Source: Geodermatophilus sp. DSM 45219
GTDB taxonomy: Bacteria > Actinomycetota > Actinomycetes > Mycobacteriales > Geodermatophilaceae
Assembly (NCBI RefSeq): GCF_900104025.1
Contig: NZ_FNIQ01000009.1
Location: forward strand, 92,634 to 156,633
Reading direction: 5' to 3'
Length of the DNA: 64,000 nt
Both the position numbers and the translations under genes were made by a program. This document shows, piece after piece, positions 8,775 through 17,271 of the stretch. Positions within the stretch are counted from its first letter, which is position 1. Each line of letters starts with the position of its first letter. Under the pieces are notes generated by a model. It was not told where the DNA came from, made no database searches, and worked only from the letters and a program-made list of their open reading frames with translations.

Positions 8775-9138
8775 AGGGCCCTCCTTCGTGGGACTCCCTC
8801 GACGCTACGCCGACTTGTGGTGGACGTCACACGGTTCGGAGACCGGGTTTGAAGTCGCACAAACCCATGCGTCAGTCCGCGTTGACCAGCGCATTCGTGT
8901 CATGACTCACCAAAGTGGATTTGCCTGCCACCGTCATCCCCCTGCCGAGTCGCGCGCAGTCGCGTAGTCGTCGATCACGCAGCGGGTCGGTGCGTTGACC
9001 GGTTGCCCAACTGAGGTCCACTTCGCAATGCCGCGAGCGCGGATGTATGGGCCGCCCCGGGCCGATGACTCCGCGGGCCGACGGCGGTCTACTCCTCGAC
9101 ACCACGGCTCCCGCTCCGCCCCCAGAGAGGACACCCCG
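8775..9138. other. Gap between the TIR-like gene and the VOC gene, lower GC
   Basis: Between divergent genes. The part to about 8990 keeps the lower GC of the TIR-like gene and is probably part of the same insertion. A short minus-strand frame near 8872-8940 reads like MTVAGKSTLVSHDT but is too short to call; it may be a remnant. The part after 9000 returns to normal GC and should hold the promoter of the VOC gene. I saw no clear inverted repeats marking an insertion end. Confidence 0.4.
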
Positions 9139-9618
9139 ATGCCCAAGCAGATCCCGTGTCTGTGGTTCGACGGCGCCGCCGAGGAGGCCGCGGCCCACTA
9201 CACCTCGATCTTTCCGAACTCCTCGATCGGCGAGGTCACCCGCTACGGACCGGGCATGCCGATGCCCGAGGGCACCGCCATGACCGTCGGCTTCACCCTC
9301 GACGGCCAGGAGTACACCGCCCTCAACGGCGGCCCGCAGTTCCCGTTCACCGAGGCCGTCTCCTTCCAGATCATGTGCCGCGACCAGGAGGAGGCCGACC
9401 ACTACTGGACCCGGCTGACCGACGGCGGGGAGGAGAGCATGTGCGGCTGGCTCAAGGACCGCTTCGGCGTCTCGTGGCAGGTCGTGCCCACCGAGCTGAC
9501 CAGCCTGCTCAGCGATCCCGACCCCGGCCGCGCCCGGCGGGCCACCGAGGCCATGCTGCAGATGCGCCGCATCGACATCGAGGAGATCAAGCGGGCGGCC
9601 GACGGCGTCAGCGCCTGA
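9139..9618 (+). CDS. VOC superfamily protein (PhnB/3-demethylubiquinone methyltransferase-like)
   Basis: 159 residues with the start at ATG 9139. The opening MPKQIPCLWFDGAAEEAAAH, then TSIFPNSSIGEVTRYGPG, LDGQEYTALNGGPQFPF and a DHYWTRLTDGGEESMCGWLK segment, is the signature of glyoxalase-fold proteins often annotated PhnB or 3-demethylubiquinone-9 3-methyltransferase. The true activity of most members is unknown; they resemble glyoxalase/bleomycin-resistance proteins, and no metal triad can be assigned with confidence. It is a single gene ending at a large hairpin (9637-9695). Confidence 0.85.
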   Translation: MPKQIPCLWFDGAAEEAAAHYTSIFPNSSIGEVTRYGPGMPMPEGTAMTVGFTLDGQEYTALNGGPQFPFTEAVSFQIMCRDQEEADHYWTRLTDGGEESMCGWLKDRFGVSWQVVPTELTSLLSDPDPGRARRATEAMLQMRRIDIEEIKRAADGVSA

Positions 9619-9636
9619 GCGCACGCCGCGGCGGGA

Positions 9637-9695
9637 GGTGGTGTGCGCGGACGGCGCGTCCTGGGCCCGCGAACGCGCCACGAGCGCACACCACC
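9637..9695 (+). terminator. Long stem-loop after the VOC gene
   Basis: Perfect 12-bp arms GGTGGTGTGCGC (9637-9648) and GCGCACACCACC (9684-9695) enclose a second inverted repeat, GGCGCGT (9653-9659) and ACGCGCC (9673-9679). It begins 18 nt after the stop. There is no U tract, which is common for actinobacterial terminators. Confidence 0.65.
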
Positions 9696-9741
9696 GACGG
9701 CCCGGTCGGTGAGCGGACCGGTGGCCCGCGCCGGCCGCCAC

Positions 9742-9747
9742 TAGGCT
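9742..9747 (+). promoter_or_regulatory. -10 box TAGGCT, leaderless start for the methyltransferase
   Basis: TAGGCT fits the actinobacterial TANNNT -10 motif and ends 7 nt before the GTG at 9755. That spacing places the transcription start at the start codon. No Shine-Dalgarno sequence is present, which agrees with a leaderless mRNA. Confidence 0.6.
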
Positions 9748-9754
9748 CCGACGG

Positions 9755-10510
9755 GTGCCGCCGTCTGCTCCCGCCTCACCCGCCGCGGACCAGGTGCCCG
9801 CCCGCGCGGCCGCCGTCTGGGCCGCCCTCGACCCGCTCGTCGCGGCCGGCCGCCCGTTGCGGGTCCTCGACGTCGGCGGCGGCAGCGGCACCCTCGCCGT
9901 CCCGCTGGCCCGGCTCGGTCACGACGTCACCGTGGTCGATCCCAGTGCCGACGCCCTCGCCACCCTGACCCGGCGGGCCCAGACCGCCGGCGTCGGGGAG
10001 CGGGTGCACGGCGTGCAGGGCGACGGCGACCAGCTGCACGAGGTCGTGCCCGCCGGCGAGGACGGCGGCAGCTGGGACCTGGCGCTGTGCCACTCGGTGC
10101 TCGAGGTGGTCGACGACCCCGCCGCGACGCTGCGCGAGCTCGCCCGGGCCCTGCGCCCCGGCGGCACCGCCAGCGTCGCCTCGGCCAACCGGGCCGGCGC
10201 GGTGCTCGCCCGGGCCGCCGCCGGGCACCCCGTCGAGGCCCTCGCCCTGCTGGAGGACCGCGACCCCGCCCCGCGGCGCGCCGCCCGCCCGGCCCGCCGC
10301 CGGTTCAGCCCGGAGGACCTGCTCGCGCTGGTCGAGGGCGCGGGGCTGCAGCCGGGCAGCTGGCGCGGGGTCTCCGTCGTCGCCGACCTGCTCGACGCCA
10401 CGTCCGGCGCCGCTCCCGATGCGGTCCGCCGGCTGGAGCTGGCGCTGGCCGAGAGCTCGCCCTACCGCGACGTCGCGGCCGGGCTGCACCTGCTCGCGAC
10501 CCGCCCGTGA
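9755..10510 (+). CDS. Class I SAM-dependent methyltransferase
   Basis: 251 residues. Motif I is clear, RVLDVGGGSGTLAVPLARLG, followed by VTVVDPSADALATLTRRA (motif II acidic Asp), a GDGDQL segment, LALCHSVLEVVDDP (motif IV) and LRELARALRPGGTASV (post-motif). The substrate is unknown. The SAM site is assigned with confidence. The stop overlaps the GTG of the phosphodiesterase gene (GTGA), so the two are likely one transcription unit. Translation probably starts leaderless from GTG 9755. Confidence 0.85.
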   Translation: MPPSAPASPAADQVPARAAAVWAALDPLVAAGRPLRVLDVGGGSGTLAVPLARLGHDVTVVDPSADALATLTRRAQTAGVGERVHGVQGDGDQLHEVVPAGEDGGSWDLALCHSVLEVVDDPAATLRELARALRPGGTASVASANRAGAVLARAAAGHPVEALALLEDRDPAPRRAARPARRRFSPEDLLALVEGAGLQPGSWRGVSVVADLLDATSGAAPDAVRRLELALAESSPYRDVAAGLHLLATRP

Positions 10511-11691
10511 CCGCTCCGGCCGCGGTGCTCCCGCCCGACCTCGCCCGCCCCGACTACGGCCGGTCCACCCTCGCCGACGTGCTGCCCGGCGCCGCCACCG
10601 CGCTCGGCGTCCCGGTCGAGCGCGGGGACCTGCCGGCCGACCCGCTCGACCTCACGGCCGCGCTCGGTGGCGCCCGCCGGGTCGCCGTCCTGCTGGTCGA
10701 CGGGCTGGGCGCGGACCTCGTCCGCGCGCACGCCGGCATCGCCCCCACCCTCGCCGCGCTGGCAACACCGGCCGGTGACCTCTCCGCTCCCTGCCCGAGC
10801 ACCACCCCGGTCAGCCTCACCACCCTCGGCACCGGCCTGCCGCCGGGCAGCCACGGCGTGCTCGGGTTCGTGACGGCGGTGCCGGGGGAGGAGCGCACCC
10901 TCAACCACGTCCAGTGGGCCGACGACCCCGACCCCGCCGTCTGGATGTCGCGGCGCAGTGTCTTCGAGCAGGCCGCCGACGCCGGCGTCGAGGTCACCGC
11001 CGTCGCGCCGTACGCGTTCCGCGGGTCGGGCCTGTCGAACGCCGCCTACCGCGGCGCCCGCTACGCCGGCACCGTGGGCGCCGGGGACCTGGCCGCGGTC
11101 CTGGTGGAGTCGCTGGCCGCCGCGCCGCGCACCCTCGTCTACGGCTACACCGCCGAGCTCGACCTCACCGGCCACGTGCGCGGGCTCGACTCGGCCAGCT
11201 GGCGCGCCCAGCTCGCGCTGGTCGACCGGCTCGTCGAGCAGGTGGTCGACGGCCTGCCCGAGGACGCCGCCCTGCTGGTCACCGCCGACCACGGGATGCT
11301 CGACGTCCCGGCGGACACCCGGCTCGACCTCGACGCCCACCCCGAGCTCACCGCGGACGTGCGGCTGCTCGCCGGGGAGCCGCGGGCCCGTTACCTGCAC
11401 GCCGTCCCCGGCGCCGAGGCCGACCTGCTCGCGCGCTGGCGGGAGGTGCTCGGCGAGCGGGCCTGGGTGGCCAGCCGCGACGAGGCGATCGCCAGCGGTG
11501 TCTTCGGGCCGGTGGACGACGACCTGGCCGGCCGCATCGGCGACGTCGTGGCGCTGGCCCGGGGCACCTGGGCGCTGACGGCCACCGAGCAGGAGCCCGG
11601 TCCGAGCCGGCTGGTCGGCTACCACGGCTCACTCACCGCGACCGAGCTGGCCATCCCGCTGCTCGCCGCGCGGGGGCGCGCGCTGGCCTGA
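10507..11691 (+). CDS. Alkaline phosphatase superfamily nucleotide pyrophosphatase/phosphodiesterase
   Basis: 394 residues. The metal-binding elements of the superfamily are visible: AVLLVDGLGADLV near the N-terminus (metal Asp), CPSTTPVSLTTLGTG with the nucleophile Thr/Ser, and ALLVTADHGMLDVP with the Asp-His pair, plus a late His in RLVGYHGSLT. These match the PF01663 group of type I phosphodiesterases and nucleotide pyrophosphatases. It has no signal peptide or membrane helix, so it should be cytoplasmic. It is coupled by GTGA overlap to the methyltransferase, a pair often kept together in actinobacteria. The substrate is unknown. Confidence 0.85.
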   Translation: MTAPAAVLPPDLARPDYGRSTLADVLPGAATALGVPVERGDLPADPLDLTAALGGARRVAVLLVDGLGADLVRAHAGIAPTLAALATPAGDLSAPCPSTTPVSLTTLGTGLPPGSHGVLGFVTAVPGEERTLNHVQWADDPDPAVWMSRRSVFEQAADAGVEVTAVAPYAFRGSGLSNAAYRGARYAGTVGAGDLAAVLVESLAAAPRTLVYGYTAELDLTGHVRGLDSASWRAQLALVDRLVEQVVDGLPEDAALLVTADHGMLDVPADTRLDLDAHPELTADVRLLAGEPRARYLHAVPGAEADLLARWREVLGERAWVASRDEAIASGVFGPVDDDLAGRIGDVVALARGTWALTATEQEPGPSRLVGYHGSLTATELAIPLLAARGRALA

Positions 11692-11792
11692 CCCGACGCG
11701 GCTGCCGCGGGCGTTGACGGCCCGGAGGCGGCGGGACGACAGTGCCCCACGACCGGAGCCCCAGGTCCTGACCCCGTCAGGTCGGAGTCCCG

Positions 11793-13063
11793 ATGACCGC
11801 CAGCCCAGCACGCCGCCTCTCCACCGTCGTCGCGGCGTCGGTCCTGACGACCGTCCTGCTCGCCCCCGGTGCCGCGGCGGCCCCGGCCCAGCCGTCGCCG
11901 ACCGCCCCGGTGGCAGCGAGCGCGGCCGCCGACCCCGCGCTGCTGGCCGACCTGCGGGGGGACCTCGAGGAGTACCTGCAGGCGCGCGGTGCGGCCGAGC
12001 ACGTCTCCGCCGCCGCGCTGAGCGTCAGCCTCCTGGGTCAGGAGGCGACCATCGACGTCACCGCCGGGACGACGGAGTTCGGCGGGTCGGTGCCCGTGCA
12101 GCCCGATGCCCTCTGGCAGATCGGCAGCAACACCAAGGCGTTCACCTCGGTGCTGCTGCTGCAGCTCGAGGCGGAGGGCCGCCTCTCGATCGACGATCCC
12201 CTCGGCCGGTGGCTGCCGCAGTACCGCAGTGGGGCGAGGTCACCATCCGGCGGCTGCTGAACATGACCAGCGGCATCCCGACCTACGACGGCCAGCCGGC
12301 CTTCCGCACCGACTACGCCGCCGACCCGCTCAGGCAGTTCACCGCCGAGGAGCTGGTCGACTACGTGGTCGGGGCCCCGGCCACCTCCGGGTTCAGCTAC
12401 TCGAACACCAACTACGTGCTCGCCGAGATGATCGTCGAGCGGGTGACCGGGACCGGGTACGCGGCCCAGCTGTCCGCCCGGCTCCTGGGGCCGCTGGGCC
12501 TCCGGGACACCCACTACCGCTCGCACCGCCATCCCGCGGGGATCGCCGACCGCCAGCCGGCCGGCTACTACAGCGGGACCATCGCGCCGGAGTTCGTACC
12601 GCTGGAGGGCCGGGACGTCAGCCAGGCCAGCTTGTCCTGGGCGCGCGGCGCGGGCGGCATCCTGAGCACGACGGCCGATGTCACGTCGTGGGCGCGCCTG
12701 CTGTACGCGGGGTGGCTGCTGCCGCCGCAGCAGCAGGCCGAGCTGCTCAGCCTGGTGTCGACGGCCACGGGGGAGCCCATCGAGGCCACGTCCCCCGAGG
12801 ACCCGTCGGGGTTCGGCCTGGGGGTCGCCCAGGTGACCGACGCCATGGGCACCTTCTGGGCCTACGAGGGCCAGACCCTCGGTTTCCGGTTCCTGCACGC
12901 GTACTTCCCGGAGTCCGGGCTCATCGTCGCCATCGGCCTGAACAGCTCACCCGACGAGGACCAGATCGTCGCCCTGGTGACGTCGGTGTACGACACGCTG
13001 GTGGCGCGCGGTCTGGTCGAGGCCGTGCTGGTCGAGGCCGTGCCGGCCGGTGCCGGGGCCTGA
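11793..13063 (+). pseudogene. Secreted serine hydrolase (class C beta-lactamase/DD-peptidase family), frameshifted
   Basis: The first part (ATG 11793 to the early stop at 12260) has a signal peptide, LSTVVAASVLTTVLLAPGAA, and ends with the active-site GSNTKAF (Ser-x-x-Lys). The rest continues one frame over from about 12224: PQWGEVTIRRLLNMTSGIP, then YSNTNY (Tyr-x-Asn) and a C-terminal GLGV/YEGQTLGF region to 13063. Restoring one C in the run at 12224-12225 joins the frames as LPQYPQWGEV. Intact, it would be about 423 residues, an exported peptidase or esterase of the AmpC/EstB type. It is either a recent pseudogene or a base-call error. It converges with the sucrase/ferredoxin-like gene 15 bp away. 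Confidence 0.8.
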
Positions 13064-13078
13064 CGTCCCGACGGGGCC

Positions 13079-14077
13079 TCAGACGCCGGACAGCAGCCGC
13101 ACGTGCCACGTGCGGCCGTGCGCGGCGTGCACCGCCCGGCAGGTCAGCGGCGCCGGCTCCTCCGACGGGCGGCTCTCCACCTCGGTGACCACGTCGCCGT
13201 CCGGACCGGCGAGGGTGACCACCCACCGCTCGACCTCCGCCCCCGCCGGGGTCAGCCGGCGCACCTCGCGGGGCGGCAGGTCGTCGACGCCGAGCAGCGC
13301 CAGCTCCTCGCGGGCGGTGTGCTGAGCCGCCTGCGCGGGCGCGGGCATCCCGGAGCGGCCGCGCAACCAGGGCAGCGCGACCCGGCCGCCGGCGTGCGCG
13401 GCGACCAGCTCGGCGCCGTCCCCGGGGACCTGCCCGTAGTAGAAGCCGTGCGGCAGCACGAGCACGTTGCTGGCGAAGCGGCAGCCGCCCAGGTGGCTGC
13501 ACTCCCACACGTCGGGAGCGGGCATCGTCCGGGCCAGCGGCCGCCCGCGCAGTGCGCAGCAGGCGTCGTGGGCGCCGTGCGCGCAGACCAGGTACAGCGG
13601 TGCGTCGCTGCGCTCGCCGACCGACCCGTCCCACGGCGCGTCGACCAGCTCGGCGTCGGTGTCGCGGACCGACCACCACACGCCCTCGGCGCCGGGGCGG
13701 CCGTCGACGTAGGCCCAGCGCCGCTGCGAGTCGGCCAGTCTGTCGCCCGGACGGCGGATCAGCAGCACCCGCACCTCCTCGGCCCGCGCCCGGTGCGCCA
13801 GCCGCGGCGCCACGGCGGGGTCGAACCGGGACTGGGTGAGCGCGTCGGCACCCCACGGGCCGGGCTGCTCCACCAGCAGCCAGCGCTGGGCCGGCGAGGC
13901 GGTGGCGACGCCGGAGTCACCGCGGACCAGGGCCTGCACCGAGCAGCGGTCCGCGGCGAGCCGGCCCGCTGGGAGGCCGGGGGCCGCGGGGACCCGGCAG
14001 AAGTCGGCCGGGGCCGTCACGCCCGCGGGTCCGGCCGGGTCACGGTCCGTTCCCGGGCGTGCGCTCACGCCCCCCAT
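13079..14077 (-). CDS. Sucrase/ferredoxin-like protein
   Basis: 332 residues if started at ATG 14077; a GTG at 14068 is an alternative. Either start overlaps the upstream cupin gene. The C-terminal half has CAHGAHDACCALRGRPLA and WECSHLGGCRFASNVLVLP, the Cys pattern of thioredoxin-fold [2Fe-2S] ferredoxin-like proteins of the Suc_Fer family (PF06999). The N-terminal half (LVEQPGPWG, RVLLIRRPG) is the other conserved part. The family probably carries an iron-sulphur cluster for electron transfer; its partner is unknown. It is third in an overlapping unit with a repeat peptide and an oxygenase. Confidence 0.82.
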   Translation of the reverse strand: MGGVSARPGTDRDPAGPAGVTAPADFCRVPAAPGLPAGRLAADRCSVQALVRGDSGVATASPAQRWLLVEQPGPWGADALTQSRFDPAVAPRLAHRARAEEVRVLLIRRPGDRLADSQRRWAYVDGRPGAEGVWWSVRDTDAELVDAPWDGSVGERSDAPLYLVCAHGAHDACCALRGRPLARTMPAPDVWECSHLGGCRFASNVLVLPHGFYYGQVPGDGAELVAAHAGGRVALPWLRGRSGMPAPAQAAQHTAREELALLGVDDLPPREVRRLTPAGAEVERWVVTLAGPDGDVVTEVESRPSEEPAPLTCRAVHAAHGRTWHVRLLSGV

Positions 14078-15353
14078 GGTGCTCCGCGCTCGCCCCGGGC
14101 ACGGTCGCGATCGACTCGGTCACCAGCCGCCGCGCCAGGGTGAGCTGGTCGGCGGCCTCGAGCCCGGGCAGGTCGGCGACCTTGAGCTCGCCGGCGGCCA
14201 GCAGCCCGGCCACGGCTTCCCGGGTCTCGGCGGGCAGCTCGAGGGAGCGCCGGCCGGCGACCAGGGTGACCCGGCCGGCGGCGGCCTCGCGCAGCTGGCA
14301 GCGCAGCCGGGCGCGCAGCCGGAGCACGGTGTCGGGGGAGAGGGCCGCGGCGGCGGTCGCCTGGGCCAGCGGGGCCACCGGTTCGGGGCGGACCTGCGAC
14401 CAGGTGCGGGCGCGCAGCCGGTCGGCGACCTCGGCCGGGTCGACGCGGTCCAGCCAGCCCCGGAGCGCGGTGACGACCGTAGCGACGTCGTCGGCCACCG
14501 AGGCCGGGTCGGCGAGGTCGACGCCCAGCGGCAGCGAGCGGCGCAGCTCGGGGTCCTCGGCGGCGAGCACGCGCACGAGGTCGAGCGCGGACTCCGCCGC
14601 CGACCAGCGGGTCACCGAGTGGATCCCGACGGTCAGGTGCGCGCTGATCTCGCCCAGCGCCGTCGCCGAGTGCAGGTAGCCGCGCGGCAGGTAGAGCGCG
14701 TCCCCGGGGCGCAGCACCGCGTCGATCACCGGCTCGCGCTCGGCGGCGGCGGCCACGGCGGCGGCCCGGTCGTCCCACGGCTGGGTGCGCAGCGGGTCGG
14801 TCAGCACCGGCTCGTGGATGCGCCAGTGCTTCTCACCGGCGACCTGCAGCACGAACACGTCGTGGACGTCGTAGTGCGGGGAGAACCCGCGCGAGGACGG
14901 CGGGGTGACGTAGGCGTTGACCTGCGTGGGGTGGCCGAGGTCGGCGGCGAGCTGGTCGGCGAACTCGATCAGCGGTGGCCACAGCCGGTGCAGCCCCTGC
15001 AGGACGACGGTGCTCCCGTCGGCGAACAGCCGGAGCACCGCGTCGGAGGAGACCTGGTCGGCCACCTCCGCGCCGGCGCCGCCCGAGGTGGTGAAGCGCT
15101 TGGGGTCGACGACCGCGCCGTCCTTGGCGATCCGCAGGAACGGGGTGCGCAGCCCGCGGCGGGACAGCAGCTCGTCGACCGCGGGCAGGTCGAGCAGGTC
15201 GGCGAAGGAGTTGCCGGTGTCCTCCGCGCGCGACAGCAGCGGCCGGCGGGCCCAGTACTCCTCGGCGAAGACCCGCGGGTCGATGGGGGCGGTGCACCGA
15301 CGCAGGGCCGGCCGGTCGCCCGGCCGGCCCTGCGCGGTGGGGTCCTCGGTCAG
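14040..15353 (-). CDS. JmjC-like cupin 2-oxoglutarate/Fe(II) oxygenase, probable CTG start
   Basis: A protein of the ribosomal-oxygenase-like cupin family (PF08007). Homology begins near the CTG at 15353, which reads LTEDPTAQGRPGDRPALRRC and then IDPRVFAEEYWARRPLL. There is no ATG, GTG or TTG in frame before GTG 15065, and that start would remove about 96 conserved-looking residues. With CTG the length is 437. The iron triad is visible: FSPHYDVHDVFVLQVAGEKH gives H160-x-D162, and LPRGYLHSA gives H228. Known members hydroxylate protein side chains. The CTG overlaps the stop of the repeat-peptide gene and the 3' end overlaps the ferredoxin-like gene. Confidence 0.8.
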   Translation of the reverse strand: MTEDPTAQGRPGDRPALRRCTAPIDPRVFAEEYWARRPLLSRAEDTGNSFADLLDLPAVDELLSRRGLRTPFLRIAKDGAVVDPKRFTTSGGAGAEVADQVSSDAVLRLFADGSTVVLQGLHRLWPPLIEFADQLAADLGHPTQVNAYVTPPSSRGFSPHYDVHDVFVLQVAGEKHWRIHEPVLTDPLRTQPWDDRAAAVAAAAEREPVIDAVLRPGDALYLPRGYLHSATALGEISAHLTVGIHSVTRWSAAESALDLVRVLAAEDPELRRSLPLGVDLADPASVADDVATVVTALRGWLDRVDPAEVADRLRARTWSQVRPEPVAPLAQATAAAALSPDTVLRLRARLRCQLREAAAGRVTLVAGRRSLELPAETREAVAGLLAAGELKVADLPGLEAADQLTLARRLVTESIATVPGASAEHHGGRERTPGNGP

Positions 15354-15640
15354 GCGGAACCGTCCGCGCCGCCGTCGGCGCCACCGTCCGCACCGCCGTC
15401 CGCACCGCCGTCGGCGCCACCATCCGCGCCACCGTCCGCACCGCCGTCGGCGCCACCGTCGGCGCCACCGTCGGCACCGCCGTCCGAACCGCCGCCGGCA
15501 GCCCCGCCGTCGGCCGGGCCGTGGCCGGCGCCGCTGTCGGCCCCGCCGTCGGCACCGCCGTCCGAACCGCCGCCGGCAGCCCCGCCGTCGGCCGGGCCGT
15601 GGCCCTCGGTGCTGGTCATGTCGTCGTCGTCGAGAGCCAT
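15350..15640 (-). CDS. Gly/Ala/Asp tandem-repeat peptide
   Basis: 96 residues from ATG 15640, with a GGAG site 6 nt upstream. The N-terminus is MALDDDDMTSTEGHGPADGG. The rest is almost only Gly, Ala and Asp: a 23-residue unit containing HGPADGGAAGGGSDGG occurs twice, then about nine GGAD units run to a GADGSA end. There is no signal peptide or hydrophobic helix. It is very acidic and should be unstructured. Its TGA overlaps the cupin start. The N-terminal acidic part with a repetitive core resembles a precursor peptide, and the adjacent oxygenase makes Asp hydroxylation a testable idea. No function is established from sequence. Confidence 0.7.
   Translation of the reverse strand: MALDDDDMTSTEGHGPADGGAAGGGSDGGADGGADSGAGHGPADGGAAGGGSDGGADGGADGGADGGADGGADGGADGGADGGADGGADGGADGSA
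15354..15606. repeat. 12-bp tandem repeats and a duplicated 75-bp block
   Basis: Inside the repeat-peptide gene. Copies of a 12-bp unit of the type CCGTCGGCGCCA or CCGTCCGCACCG run from about 15360 to 15485. A block of about 50 bp ending GGCCGGGCCGTGGCC occurs at about 15482-15533 and again at about 15555-15603. Unit length is a multiple of three, so copy-number change would keep the frame. Confidence 0.8.
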
Positions 15641-15827
15641 GGGGTCTCCATCACGTCGGGTTCCGGACCGCCGGCCGGCGGCCCTCCGAAGGGTGCTGTA
15701 CCTCCCGCATCCTGCTCTCACACACCGGCCGTGACCAGCGCGGACGGCGGGTGGGCGACGTCTCGGTCACGACGGCCGCGTCGACGTGCCGGAGCGGTGC
15801 CGCAGGCGTTAGCGTCCTCCGGTCAGG

Positions 15828-15843
15828 TCGAACACGCGTTCGA
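15828..15843 (+). promoter_or_regulatory. LexA SOS box upstream of dinB
   Basis: TCGAAC-ACGC-GTTCGA is a perfect actinobacterial SOS box ending 11 nt before the dinB ATG. A TAGCGT -10 candidate lies just upstream (15810-15815), so bound LexA would block the start of transcription. The GAGGAGG ribosome binding site overlaps the end of the box. Confidence 0.85.
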
Positions 15844-15854
15844 GAGGAGGTGGG

Positions 15855-17054
15855 ATGGCGTCGTCCCGTGCCGCCGGGTGCACCGTGCTGCACGTCGACA
15901 TGGACGCGTTCTTCGCCAGCGTCGAGGTGCGCCGCCGCCCGGAGCTGGCCGGCACGCCGGTGGTCGTGGGCGGGGCCGGCAACCGCGGGGTGGTCACCTC
16001 AGCCACCTACGAGGCGCGCCGCTACGGGGTGCACGCGGCGATGCCGACGTCCCGCGCGCTGCGGCTGTGCCCGACGGCGACGGTGCTGCCGGGGGACATG
16101 GCGCTCTACGCCGAGGTGTCTCGCTCGGTCATGGCGCTGTTCCGCTCGATCACGCCGCTGGTGGAGCCGCTGAGCCTGGACGAGGCCTTCCTCGACGTCG
16201 GCGGCAGCGGACGGCGGCTGGGCGACGCCGCGGAGATCGGCGAGTACCTGCGCGCCCGCGTCTTCGACGAGCAGGGGATCACCTGCTCGGTGGGCGTGGC
16301 CGGCACCAAGTTCGTGGCCAAGCTCGCCTCCACCGCGGCCAAGCCCGACGGGCTGCTCGTCGTCCGGCCGGCCGAGGTCATGGCGTTCCTCCACCCGCTG
16401 CCGGTCGGCGCGCTGTGGGGGGTGGGCGCCAAGACCGAGGAGGTGCTGCTGCGGCTGGGGCTGCGCACCGTCGGTGACCTCGCGCACGTCCCGGTGCGCA
16501 CGCTGCAGCGGGCGGTGGGTCCGGCGGCCGGCGCGCACCTGCACGAGCTGTCCTGGGGCCGCGACCCGCGCCGGGTGGTGCCCGACGAGCCGGAGAAGTC
16601 CACCGGGCACGAGGAGACCTTCGGCACGGACGTCGACGACCCGGCGGTGATCCACCGCGAGCTGCTGCGGCTGTCGGAGCGGACGGCGGGCCGGCTGCGC
16701 TCGGGCGGCTGGCTGGCCCGCACGGTGACGATCAAGGTGCGCTTCGCCGACTTCGCCACGATCACCCGCAGCCGCACCCTCGACGTCCCCAGCGACGTCG
16801 GGCAGGAGCTCTACGACACCGCCCGCGCGCTGTTCGACGCCCTGGGTCTGGACCGGGCCCGCATCCGGCTGGTCGGCGTGCGGGCCGAGCGGCTGGTGCA
16901 GGCCGGGTCGACACCCCGGCAGCTGGAGCTGGGCGCCCGGGAGCACGGCCGCCGCGAGGCCGAGCTCGCCGCCGACCGGGCCGCCCGCCGGTTCGGCGCC
17001 GGCGCGGTCCGCCCCGCGACGCTGCTGCCCCGCGACGGGTGGCGCGCCCGGTGA
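15855..17054 (+). CDS. dinB: DNA polymerase IV (Y-family)
   Basis: 399 residues. The start ATG is set by GAGGAGGTG just upstream. Catalytic motifs are intact: VLHVDMDAFFASVE at the N-terminus (metal Asp and steric-gate Phe) and PLSLDEAFLDVGG (Asp-Glu). The thumb HhH region follows (LWGVGAKTEEVLLRLGLRTV), then the little-finger domain with STGHEETFGTD and VTIKVRFADFATITRSRTL. It does short translesion synthesis. The length and motifs fit DinB rather than ImuB, whose catalytic residues are usually lost. It is divergent from the repeat-peptide operon and should be induced by DNA damage. Confidence 0.93.
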   Translation: MASSRAAGCTVLHVDMDAFFASVEVRRRPELAGTPVVVGGAGNRGVVTSATYEARRYGVHAAMPTSRALRLCPTATVLPGDMALYAEVSRSVMALFRSITPLVEPLSLDEAFLDVGGSGRRLGDAAEIGEYLRARVFDEQGITCSVGVAGTKFVAKLASTAAKPDGLLVVRPAEVMAFLHPLPVGALWGVGAKTEEVLLRLGLRTVGDLAHVPVRTLQRAVGPAAGAHLHELSWGRDPRRVVPDEPEKSTGHEETFGTDVDDPAVIHRELLRLSERTAGRLRSGGWLARTVTIKVRFADFATITRSRTLDVPSDVGQELYDTARALFDALGLDRARIRLVGVRAERLVQAGSTPRQLELGAREHGRREAELAADRAARRFGAGAVRPATLLPRDGWRAR

Positions 17055-17271
17055 GCCGGGCGCCCACCCGCCGGTCGCCTCCGACCGGATCGCGGGAACT
17101 CCGGCGGGGTCCCGTTCGTCTCCCCGCCGAGGCCGCGAGCCACCCTCGGGGGTGATCACGGCGAGCCGGGCACGGGTCGCCTTTCGAACCCCGCGCAGGG
17201 CTCGTATCCTCGGTGTCACCGACGGCGGGCACCGCCGTCGGGTACTGGCTTTGGCCCACGTGGAGGTCGAC

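Noticed and set aside
8872..8940. P-loop-like AGKST fragment on the minus strand
   Set aside because: Too short, and no continuing homology; could be chance or a remnant, so not called as a gene.
15354..15606. CRISPR-like tandem repeats
   Set aside because: Units are 12 bp with no unique spacers and they encode a peptide in frame.
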